Assembly (NCBI RefSeq): GCF_000003815.2 | Contig: NC_049991.1 | Coordinates: forward strand, 18,566,037-18,630,036 | Direction: 5' to 3' | DNA from: Branchiostoma floridae | Taxonomy: Eukaryota > Chordata > Leptocardii > Amphioxiformes > Branchiostomatidae | DNA length: 64,000 nt | Part shown: piece after piece, positions 21,291 through 32,700 of the stretch | How the letters are laid out: each line of letters opens with the position of its first letter | Numbering within the stretch: position 1 is the first letter of the stretch | Position numbers and translations under genes: made by a program | The notes under the pieces: model-generated | What the model was told of the DNA's origin: nothing | What the model saw: the letters and a program-made list of their open reading frames with translations, nothing else | Databases searched by the model: none

Positions 21291-23800
21291 CGCTAATGTG
21301 GCAAGCATGTTTCTTCAATTGCGAGCCATGCATGCTTTGAACAAACACCTGCAAGAAATTTGTTCTATCGAAAGCGAGTTTTTGTTCAACTTCCTTAACT
21401 TGTTAGATTTCATGACTTCCCGTTTACCTCTTAATATAGCAAAACTTTTCTCCTATTGCCAACCATGCAGGGAGCAAAAACGATAGAACGTTATTCCTTC
21501 AAACGTGAGTTTTTGTTTAGCTTCCTTAACATCTTGATATTAACATCTTGGTATTATATTCCTTAACAACTTGTTATTATCTTCGCCAGCGAAGATTATA
21601 AGATTGCTTACTTGGGTCTGTATGTAGGTCAACAGCATATAAGTCGAGAAATTGTGGATGGAACTTTTTGATTTTTTGTAGGTGTGTAGCGGTTGTCGAA
21701 AGGCATGCCTAGTTTGAAAATGGTTTACCTGGCGTTTTCCTACGGTACAGCAGCGACCTTTGTATTTTTTCGAGGTTTGTTTCGAGAAGCATAACTCAAA
21801 ATGCAGCTGGGCGATTTCTACGATATTTGGCAGGTGTGTAGCGGTTGTGTAAAGGATTGTCATGTGCGAGAATGGTTTAGCTAGCTTTTACCTATGGTGC
21901 TGTAGCTGGCTTTGTATGTAATTGCGTTTGTCTGTTAACACGATAACTCGAGATGTTCTACATGGATGCTAATGATATTTTGTTGATAGGTAGGGGACAC
22001 AGAAAGGAAGGTCAAGTTCGATAATGGGCCTCCTAGCGACTTGTTTTGGTACTGCAAGTGAGCGTCAAAGCTTGCGCCTAAATTTTCCAGAAGTGCCATG
22101 TTCATGATTTTTAAGTGATGGATAGCTGTTGGGACTAGGAGTAAATGGTGTAATTTTGGGCCCCCTGGCAGCTTGTTTGGAACTGCAGTGGGTCTTATAG
22201 TTTGTAACTTTTAAAAAGGATAACTGCAGAGGGGATTGATGGATATTCTTTGCTTTTGGTAGGTAGGTACTTAGGGTGATTATCAACATAATGAGATGCT
22301 AATTATGTAAATTGCGATCTACTTAATATAATTACTTTGGGATTCTTATCATGGAGAGAACCACATCCCTTACAAAAGTGGTGTGCAGTGCAACATGACA
22401 CTGGCACCATTGTCACCCTAGTCCAGCACTAATGTGTGGACCATTAATCTTCATTTATCATTCAAGCCCTTCAGACAGAAGCAGAAGCCTGATCTCCTTT
22501 CCCTGACAAGGGCCAGTCACACCAAATTAACCCCCTGCCCTCATCAGTCTCCGGGTCTTAGCACAGACAAATCAAAGGTGGAGCAGAACTAATCGTCATG
22601 CCATGGCAGGGTGTTACACCCCTGCCCGTTTGAGGCATAAGACATGGTCACGTAAAAAAAGATTAAAACATCGCGGTGGGCCAAATCAGGCTGTCAAAGG
22701 TGCCAACGTAATCCTCATGAGTTGTTCGATCGCATACAGTACGCTTAATGATTCAAATACTATTTCGGGATGAGATTTGAAGAGTCAAAGTTGGCCTTCA
22801 AACTGGCTCTTTTTGCCTGATTTTGGCCTCGATTTCACACTGCATGGGGGTTTCCGTGCAACCGATTACGACAATATCATATACTTCCGGGTTGTACGAG
22901 TGCGGTCATAGAACGCGGGTGGTATCGTATCTTGTCTCGGTTTGTGCTAGGTTGTAGAGGAGGATCTAAGTAAGGCTTATGAATATACTAATACTTGGAG
23001 ATTAGCAATTACTATGCCTGTCAATCAGCTATTTTGTCTTTGCGGGGCTATGAATGGGGGGATCTGAGTAGCCTGACGTGATAGCCAGGCCAGGTAGACT
23101 GTGTAAAATACCTCTGACTTAACTCGCGATTGCAAAACTTTACTTACTATTTTCATGAGATGGACACAAACATTCACCAAGGCGGGGCCGTAACAATCCT
23201 TACGTATGACCCTTAGGTAACCCTTAGATGACCTATTATCTAATATATAGGCCAGTCACTCAAAGTTTGTTTATTATTTCTTTTTTTACGAAAAGACTGC
23301 AATGTACATTTTGTAGAGTGAAATCTTACATAAAACTAAAGACCTAGCCTAACCTAGCCTAACTAAAGACCTTATATCCAGCTTTGCTATATTAACATCT
23401 CGTATTAAGCTGTATTTGGTGCTTATCCGGCCCATTATAGCCATAATTACATACATTAATCATTCAAAAACAACGACCTTCGATAAAGAATGTTTATTTG
23501 GCGAAGATGTGTGTTCGAGGAACTCTAGTCATGAACTTAAACTCGTTTGCTAGCTCGTACGTCTACCTAAAAAAAACCGCTAATGTGGCAAACACGTTTC
23601 TCCCATTGCGAAGCTCGCAGGGAGCAAACGCGATAGAAAGTTATTCCTTCAATCGTGAGTTTTTGTTTAGCTTCCTTAACTTGTTATCATGAACTTAAAC
23701 TCGTTTGCAAGCTCGTACGTCTACCTCAAAAAAACGCTAATGTGACAAACATGTTTCTCCCATTGCGAAGCTTGCAGGTAACAAACACCAGGGAAACAAT
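21290..23800. repeat. Dispersed repeat cluster
   Basis: The phrases aacgctaatgtggcaa, tgtttctcccattgcgaagc and gagtttttgttcaacttcct recur at about 21290-21540, 23575-23690 and 23720-23790. At 21580-22260 lies an element starting ttcgccagcgaagattataa, with internal partial repeats (ggtgtgtagcggttgt twice). 22330-23270 shows no repeat partner or gene in this window. Confidence 0.5.
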
Positions 23801-24178
23801 GGCTGCCATGTGAACGGTTTGCACAGCGTGGTCGGGTCACCTGTTGACTTGTGACCGGGAACTAGCTACGGCCACTTGCGTACGGTGTCGTCTTGTTCTT
23901 ACGTACTTCCGATCTTTTCCTGCGACTTTCCGCGACTTTAAACGAGTAAAGCATCGCCGTTTCCGTCTTCAGAGACCTTTTCCAAGAATGTTCAAGGAAT
24001 TTTGACAACTATATCTACGAGTTATGATTGTGAATGGGACGAGGACGCGATGAAGGTCCTGATTTTCGACCTTGGAATCAAAGACGCGCGCGTTCTTCGG
24101 GAGGGAAGGACGTAGAGCAAGTCAGGAATTCCTTCATAAGATACATCTGAGTGTTTTGGAGGCGCTTGAGATTAAGTG

Positions 24179-24211
24179 ATGTCAGAAGGAGTCAAGCAGA
24201 AAGAAAACAAG
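24179..24211 (+). CDS. Candidate alternative first exon of the PIDD1-like gene
   Basis: A CpG-rich stretch (about 23800-24210), unlike its AT-rich surroundings, ends at a good donor (aacaag|gtgagt). ATG at 24179 gives MSEGVKQKENK in phase 0. Joined to an acceptor at 26680-26681 (cattcttcaag|cca), it would read on as PRPVKANKTDKFSGC into the main frame. Alternatively the stretch is 5' UTR spliced to the acceptor at 26650-26651, with translation starting at 26739. Confidence 0.4.
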
Positions 24212-24554
24212 GTGAGTGGAAGTCGTCATAAGACGAGGTCATGGTACCTTGAGACCTGTGTGTAGCGAGGCTTCTAACACCGACGCAAACACCCTAAAGA
24301 CTCGAGCAACTTGACGAGATTGACACAGCTGTCGGTCGATACTTTCCACCCCGCGGAGAAGTGCTCCCGTTGCCATATCAACGCGCGGTTGCCAAGGCTG
24401 TAGCGGGATAGATACACAGATTGTAGCGAGAGAGCACGTAATACAGCAATAGTCGTGTGGAGATGGGTGATAGGGGTGCTTGTGCGGAGTTGTGTCGTCT
24501 GCGCACCGCGGTAAGTGCACAGTAGTAGCTATAGCTGTCATTTTTATTATGAGA

Positions 24555-24815
24555 GATCATTATTGACACGACAAAAGTACAGCGACTTTCGTAAGGTCTA
24601 TAACAACTACCTACAGTACAACTAAATAGACATATATGGATATCTATAGGTATGAATACGTCAACATATTGGGTCTAGAATGTCATTTACACTATTGGTT
24701 CTATGGTATAAGCATTCGTGGATATATTTGTCTACTTGTACACAGTGAGGGTTATCGCCTCCCAGAATGTAGCTGAGTTTACCTATCGAACAGAGAGTAA
24801 CAAATTCTTAAAAAG
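24555..24815 (-). mobile_element. LINE 3' end (C-terminal codons and 3' UTR)
   Basis: The minus strand reads LSYILGGDNPHCVQVDKYIH, then a short tail, a stop, and a 3' region ending gctgtacttttgtcgtgtca. An inverted relative lies at 29845-30110 on the plus strand. Confidence 0.7.
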
Positions 24816-26738
24816 TTAATGTGAACAGCTTTGTGCGTTGATCATTATATCGTCAACAATCCATAACAAATAAAGTCTTCGATCTCATTAGGGTAGAATT
24901 ATGTCTCCAACGAGAAGCACGTCCTGCTATAGTGGATACAGTATGGGAGAATCTATAAGCAAACACCGTTGTTAGCACAACAGCACGGTTAATTTCAATA
25001 GATGTTTGGTCAACCTTTCAGGACTTCGACAAAGAAAAACATACAAGTTGTTTGTGTGGTGCGTTTATTTGTGTACGATTACAAAATAATGGGTTGTTTT
25101 GGAGTCCGGATCCGTCAAACAGAAAATGTTGCCTGAAGAAGTTGTTACTTTGATCAACTGCTGGTCGTTCAAAGCATTAATTTTAGATGGAGTGTTCCGT
25201 ATTTTGACATGTGTAAGATGTTGTAATGTATACACTATAGGCCTTCCCGTTAGAATATAGTCAAGTGTAACTTAACAAACGCCAGACATTCGCAATGAGT
25301 AACGTAGTGTTCCAGTATCTTGACACATTTGTTAAGTTGGAAAATGTTGCTCCAAGAAGCCATTACTAAAATAAGGCGTTTAAGACGCGAACATTGGTAG
25401 ACAATGCGCTTTTTAGTTGTTATTTAGTCAAATGCAACTTAGCAACTGTCAGACACTGGTAAATGAGTAATGTAGTGTTTGCCTCTTTTTGACACATTCA
25501 TTTATTGCATATTTGTCATCAAGATTTTTAAGATAGATATAAACAAATGCTGAGACATGTACGAAAAAACAAGGACGCAACTTCTGATACCTGCACTCTA
25601 TCGATAAGTCGTCACTAAGTTTTAAGTTTTTTTTCTGTAATCTGTAAAAGTTATTTCATTACCTTAATCCTACATTAGCGAGAGAAGTGAGTTGATTGTG
25701 TATCAGCGTGTTAAAACATGGCGACCGCACCATGGCAACGGAGTCCAGCGTTGCTATGGATCAAGTGTCCGGCCTCCATCAAAAATCGCTTTATCAAACA
25801 GCGTTCTCGCCTTACAACGTAGATGATGAGTCACTGCCATGGTTGCTTCGTCTTGTAGGAAAACATTAAGAACTTTTTTGGGGCCACAATTTCCTCAGGA
25901 TTATCTAAATTCTTTCTTCTTCACCTAACCCAGGTCGATTTCAGGTAAGAAAACAATCAGATAGAAGCTTTAGAGCGAGAGAGTTTTGAATGGGTCTCCC
26001 ACGTTAATCATGCCCATGCTGTGTTTGTTTTGCGGCGCGTAAGCCATGTGTACACACTTCTGAGCAGAGGGGTTATTTTGAAAGGAGAAACACTCAAAGG
26101 TTGATGCGAATAAGACAGATTTGTTGAAAACTAAGCAGGACTCGAAGACTTGGTTTGCAAATAACAATGATGACATTACATATTGTTTTACCTTCATTGT
26201 CGCTATGTTATGTTTTGCCGTCGGTTATCAATATCGTTCAAGGGTTCATATAGATTTTTCTTACCTCATAAAAAGTGGATGAAATTGATACGTCTTCTAA
26301 GCAACTTTGGAATAAGAAAATTCCAATTCGTACACCAATATCCATAAGAGGTCTAAAATAAAAGTTCTACACTACTAGGCAACTAACCGTGCTACCATTC
26401 TTAGTAGTGAACGCTGGCTCAATCCCATCGCTTGCTAACGGTGGTAACCAAGTAAAATTATAGCACGAACCAGCATTTACTACAGAGGATGGTACCTCAT
26501 TTGCTTGGCTGTACAATCATCCAAGGTTACCCAACTAGCCATTGGCCACTGTTAAGGGTTAACGTAATAGATATTGATAACAAAGCATAAAGTATAGGTA
26601 TATAGCCAAACATTACCAAAATAACATTATTATTTTTTACAATGTTCACAGTCTGATCTGTAAGCTGATACATTCTTCAAGCCACGCCCAGTGAAAGCGA
26701 ATAAGACTGACAAGTTCTCTGGGTGTGTCTTGCCGTAC

Positions 26739-29700
26739 ATGGGACCGATGACGCTGGCCCTGCGACCCCCTCGCGGCCCCCGTCGGCGGGCGGACAGCAT
26801 AGACTACAGCGGGAAGGGTTTGTCAGAGCTGCCGAGGCACATCTTCCGCAACACCGAGGTGAAACGCCTCCGCTTGCACGACAACAACATCACGGAACTT
26901 CCGCGAGAGATTAACACCTTAGTCTGTCTCGAACGTCTTACATTAAACAATAACGGTCTTAACGACATCATTGACGAGGTTTTCCTTCTGGAGAACTTGA
27001 GATGTTTAGATCTGAGTGACAATAGCTTGACGCAGCTCTCTGCGGCGGTGAGTAACTTGCGAGAGCTGAGGGAACTGCACCTGAACAAACTGGACCTGAC
27101 ATATCTGATAGAGGACATCGGGTGGTTACCCAAACTGGAGGTACTTTCCGTAGCGTATAACAAACTCACGGAGATTCCGGGTTCGATCTCACAACTTAAG
27201 AAACTGAAGGTGTTGATTTTGACGGGGAACCACTTCGACCACTTTCCGGATGAGGTTTGTTGTCCTCTTTTATTTCTTGAATGTTCCAACATTGGCAACA
27301 AGCTAACTATTGTAGCAAATATAGATATGAGACATCGCATAGAACACATATTTCAAAATTCCTTTATGTTAGAAACAGTATTATCGTAGCTTGTATGTAA
27401 TAAAATCCGACCTGAAATGTATGTAGACAGTCTGGTATTAGACGCTAATAGTATTATGATAACAAAATAAAATGTGTTTAATGTACAAAAGCATAACAAT
27501 GGCACGCTCTAGACTTTAGTTTGCTGCCATGACGTTTCTCTCTGACACTTCCTAATAAGGTGTGTGCAGTGACGTCACTGGAGACCATGAGTATCTCCAG
27601 TCAAGTGGGAGAGTCGAAAATCTGCTTCATCCAGGATAGCATAGGGAGGCTGAGGAACATGAAGGTAGGCTTTTTTTATTCAACATAGTAACTAAATTGG
27701 CTAACACCCTCATCAAAGATGATGAGATGTAAAGAAACTCAATCTTAAACAGGAGCTGAATCTGGAGAACAACATCGTTGATGAATAACACGAGTTTCAG
27801 TCTTTGACTTGACTTGACTTGACTTAGGTCAGGTGCCTCTCCCTCTCCGCCACCCGAACCATCAAGATGGTTCGGGTGGCGGAGAGGGAGAGATTGCATC
27901 CATCACAATATTGCATGGTCTTTCCATACTTTCCGGCTGTATTCATGTGCCCTTCTTCAGCACATCCAGGCATGTTAGAGGTGGTCTTTTCCTGATCTCC
28001 TTTTCCCATAACCTGGGAACCATAGGACTTCGTTGGACAATGCCTCATTTTTTGTTTCTAAAGCAGTACCCGGCAAACTGCAGCCTCCTTGCCCATATTC
28101 TATCAGACCTTAGTTTTTAATGTGACGCGTTGGATACACCCGATCCTAAGATCTCGGAAGTTAAGCAACGCGCGGCCCGGACAGTTCTTGGATGGGAGTC
28201 CCACAACCAAGGACGACCGGATTGCTGTAGCCGGACCAAGCATGGTCATTCCACGAAGTCGTCGTCCGGGAGGGACGTAAAACGGGGGTCCCGTGCTCGA
28301 GCAGGTGCCTCGACCACGTTAAACAGCCTCATTACTGATTGGGTACCTACTGGCTGGCAAAATGCACCAGATGATGATTATTATTATCTAATCGCCATGT
28401 ATAAAAAATAATCTTCTCTTCCAGGAGCTGTATCTGGAGAACAACACGATCTCCACCCTCCCGGAGACCATCCGTGAGATGAAGGAGCTGGAGGTGCTCT
28501 CCTGTTTCTCCAACCGTCTGGAGCAGCTGCCGGACTCACTGTGCACGCTGAAGAACCTCAGAGTACTGCTGCTACAGGTTAGGAACTACAAACATGGTCT
28601 TAACCCTTGTAGTGTAAGCATGAGTGTTTACAAGGGATAACAGTCATTCCGCAAGACTGTGGCAAATAAGTTTTTTTTTTTTTATTCATTTGTCAAGGCT
28701 TTACAGATTGAAAAAAATCTAGGAGCTTCGTAATGGTTTTTATAAAAGGCCGGCACCTCCGGCGGAAAGCAACTTATCATGAAACTAGACCAGACATCTA
28801 ACTGACTAATTAATCACAGTGATAAAAATGCAGTTATTAATAGGTTGTAAGCTAATTAGAAAATTGAGCTAAACATTGCAAGATTTGAAGTCACAGGACA
28901 GGAGAACAAAGTTTGTAAACTGTGCCCGAAGGACAAGTGAAGAATCAAGCCGAGAAAAGAAACATGCCAACGAAGGGCTCAGACGCCACGCACACACGTG
29001 GTCACCTTTGATTCTAAATTATTGAATACTTCAGTACAGACAGTATCTAATCCCTGGAACTGCTACTTGTGTTGAAATGTAATGAAACTAAAAGTAAAAG
29101 ACGTATCTACTAAATGATAACCTGCTCAATCTTCACAGCATAATTGACTATTAAATCTGCCCGACAATCTCGACCAGCTGCTCGAGATGAACCTGAGGTC
29201 ACATTTGATTCTGAACTTTTGAATACTTCAGTACAGGCAGCATCTAATTTCAGGGACTGTTTCTTGTGTTGTCTGTTGAAACGTAATGAACCTTAAAACA
29301 CGTATCCACTAAATGATAACCTGTACGTGTATGTTAACTCTGTACAGCATAACAGACTCTCGAAGCTGCCCGACAACCTTGACCAGCTGCTGGAGATGAA
29401 CTTGAAGGAACTGCGGCTGGACGGGAACCCCCACCCGTGCGGCAGTAAGGGCGCGGGGCTCAGACAGGTCAGGGACCAGCACAAACTGGCCAGGCTAGGT
29501 GGGTTTGTTTGTTTGTTTCTCTGTTTGCTTGTTTGTTTGTTTGTTTGTTTGTTTGTTTGTATTGCATACCCGGTAAACCATCTCAAGGCTTCACCCACCA
29601 GGTTTGTACTGAGGACTACAAGGTACATGTCCGGGCTGATTTATTTCACCCATTCACATCGGGATGGACCCCTTTTCTGTAAGTCTGGTGGGTGTGGCTC

Positions 29701-32700
29701 AACTCAAACACGGCCCTATCCGAGGGACGTCCGTAACCAAACATGGGTACTCATTTTCATCTCAGTAAAGAGAGGCCTAGGGAAGTCTTGAATAGTGCCT
29801 TTCCCAAGTGCACAACGTCGAAGCATATCCGCTAGCTCTAAAGAATCTGCTACTCTCTGTTCGATAGATAGACTCAACTACATTCTGGGAGGTGATAATC
29901 CACACTGTGTACAAGTAGGCAAATATATCCACGAATGTTTATACCGTAGAACCAATGGTGTAAATGACATGCAAGACCCTATATGTTGATTTATTCATAC
30001 CTATAGATATCCACATATGTGTGTTTAGTTGTACTGTAAGTAGTTGTTATACATGTAACGTTAGACCTTACGAAAGTCGCTGTACTTTTGTCGTGTCAAT
30101 AAAGATTATAAGGGGACCCCTATCGCGACGCCACTGAACAGGTGGGGCGATTTTTTGGCAAAGCGTCAGAGGCGGAGACGATTCTGTCTTTTCTCTGGCC
30201 TAAACCATTCTGCGTCTGTCTCATCTTTTGCATGTAATTGGCATTTTTCTACGACGAAAGACTTTCATCATTGCATTACCCATTTCAATTCCAATTTCAA
30301 TATGGTTTTGAATTGCGAATGATAATGATGATGATGAATGTTAAGTTGGCTTCATTTCTCTCTACTTTTACAGCCAGAATAAGCTCGTGTAACGCCAGCA
30401 CAATGGACTACAGATATATATTCAGGTAAGGGGTTGGATGTCTTTAGAAACAGTAATACACAGATAATTGGTTCATTGTAGTTTTTATCTCTTACACATT
30501 CTCGCACAGAAGCATTCTTAACGCGGAGACCCATTTTTCTCATAAGGATGCTTTCAGTATCTAGTGACTATCTACATTTATTGCACAAGACGAAGAATAG
30601 CATGTGAACTGTAAAGGGCACGTTTAAACTCAGTGATAGAAGATACATGTACGTCAATGATGGTTAGCCATCCACGTAATAAGGTAAGCCAAAAAGCAGC
30701 TACTTGAGTAACTTGATATGATTTTGGAAACGGTCAGTGTCACTGACAAAAGATGGTGGATGCTATCTGAAACCTTTCATTAGTGTCACAGAAGAACGAT
30801 CATAGTGGATGCTATGTGAAACGTCTGACCGTTTCCAAAATCATATCTAATTGCTTGAGTAACTGTTGTTTGGCATATCAATGATCGAACTTTTCCTCAG
30901 GTATCGTCTGAAGAAGTGGCTGCAGCAGGTCATCAACTTTCCCGCCAAGTGCAGCATCCGGGTTCCCAGCAAGGCCACGCCCATCGAGACCTCCCTGACC
31001 TTCAAACTGGTCAATCCCGACAAATCTTCGCTCACACTTTGCAAGGGCAGTCGCGAAATTTTGGTAGGTTAACGTTGTCAGAATTTAAGTATTAGAATGT
31101 TGCATCGTTGACTTCAAATATACATGTATATTATTATTAGGTGCGACATTTCTCTTGGTTTTCGTTCTCTGTGTTTCTATATATATCGTTATCATGTTTG
31201 CAGTTTCTACTTGTGTTGATCATGGTCTTTTTCAGTTATTGTGAAATTGAAATGCAAGAGGCGAGTAGAAATAGCCCCCTAGTCTCCCGGGATTCGAACC
31301 CGGGACCGCCGTCATATGTTCCGTTTTCTGTCCCACTAGAAAGTGCGGACAGAAAACGAGACATATTATGAAAAGGTCGCAATCTTCCCCACCATCCTCT
31401 TCTTCTAGAGTTATAGTTCAGTTCTGTTCATCCTCGTATGTACTACATGTATATGAACGATGCTCCAGACATCTCTGTCCAGTATGGCTGCCAGCAGGTC
31501 GCCGTCCAACTTCTTCCTCCAGCACTTTCTTGAGTGTTAGGTTAGGTCGTCTCATTCTTCTTGTTACGTCAGGTTGCCAGAGGCGGCCATCTCCTCATGA
31601 CGCACTGCATGGCCAGCAAGCGCCAATCGTCCAGGTGGAACTAATTGTGTATAAAATAATATAACGTGTATTGTCTCCTGCAGGTGAGCTATATTGTGGA
31701 GCTGGGCCCCAGGAACTACCCACTGCGCAAGCCCGTCACGCTGGCCATGACGCACTGGGCGGACCCGGCCGACAGGAGCCGCGAGATCGTGGTGAAGATA
31801 AACCCCTCACGAGCCGCGAACGTGAGAGCGCCATGGGTGGAGGTGCCTACAAAGGTGGGCAATGATCTTAGTATTCTATGATGCACACCTGTGGGTGTGT
31901 TGGGGATGGGGGACTCAGTGTAAATGAGATCGTGGTGAAGATAAACCCCTCACGAGCCGCGAACGTGCGGGCGCCATGGGTGGAGGTACCTACAAAGGTG
32001 AGGTAGAAAATTATTACATTTCAATACGTGGTGACGTCTTAAACGTGAAATAGGTAATTAATGTAAGTGAAACCAACCCGTCCCTTATTCGACCTACAAC
32101 AGTCGTAACAGAACCAATATTCATTTAGAAAGACATGCAGAATGAAACAAAATGCAAAAACAACTTCAAGATCTCATGTCGAAGTCAAAGCGTTACGCTT
32201 TTCAGGTGACGGACACTGCAATGCGCCTTTGCTACGACTCGCCTCAGACGATTTGATACGTGTGTTGGGTTCTTTACGTAAGATTAAATCAGATACAGAT
32301 ACGGGGGAAGATGGGTTTTACCACGTCCCACCCATTTCTCCCCAGGTTGCCGGCAGTCTAGTGAAGGCCCGTGTGCGCCAGTTTTCTCAGTTCGCCGTCA
32401 TCTCACGACTAAAGACTGACAAGTTCCGGGTGTCCAGCAGCCAGGGAGCAGACCTGCACTCCACCGCCCTGCATGACGTCACCGTCAAGGTGCCCAAACG
32501 GGGCGTGGTCGGGGACGCAGACGTGAACCTCAGGGTAAGGACTAAGGACGCTTTCGTTTGGGATGGAAGATCATCTGTTTTGACTTCAATACATTATACA
32601 GCAAGGAACGTTCCAATCACTTCTAAAAGCCGTTAGATTTGCCCTCGCCTGTACAGGCTTATTTCTAGTGCCTGAACATAGCTTAGCAGTTTGGTATTGC

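Noticed and set aside
23498-23692. 64-codon frame as a small gene
   Set aside because: Lies in a repeat that recurs at 21290 and 23720 without keeping the frame.
26804-27349. 181-codon minus-strand frame
   Set aside because: Antisense shadow of the LRR exon.
28122-28240. Functional 5S rRNA gene
   Set aside because: The 5S-like part has insertions and substitutions and is followed by a SINE body and tail.
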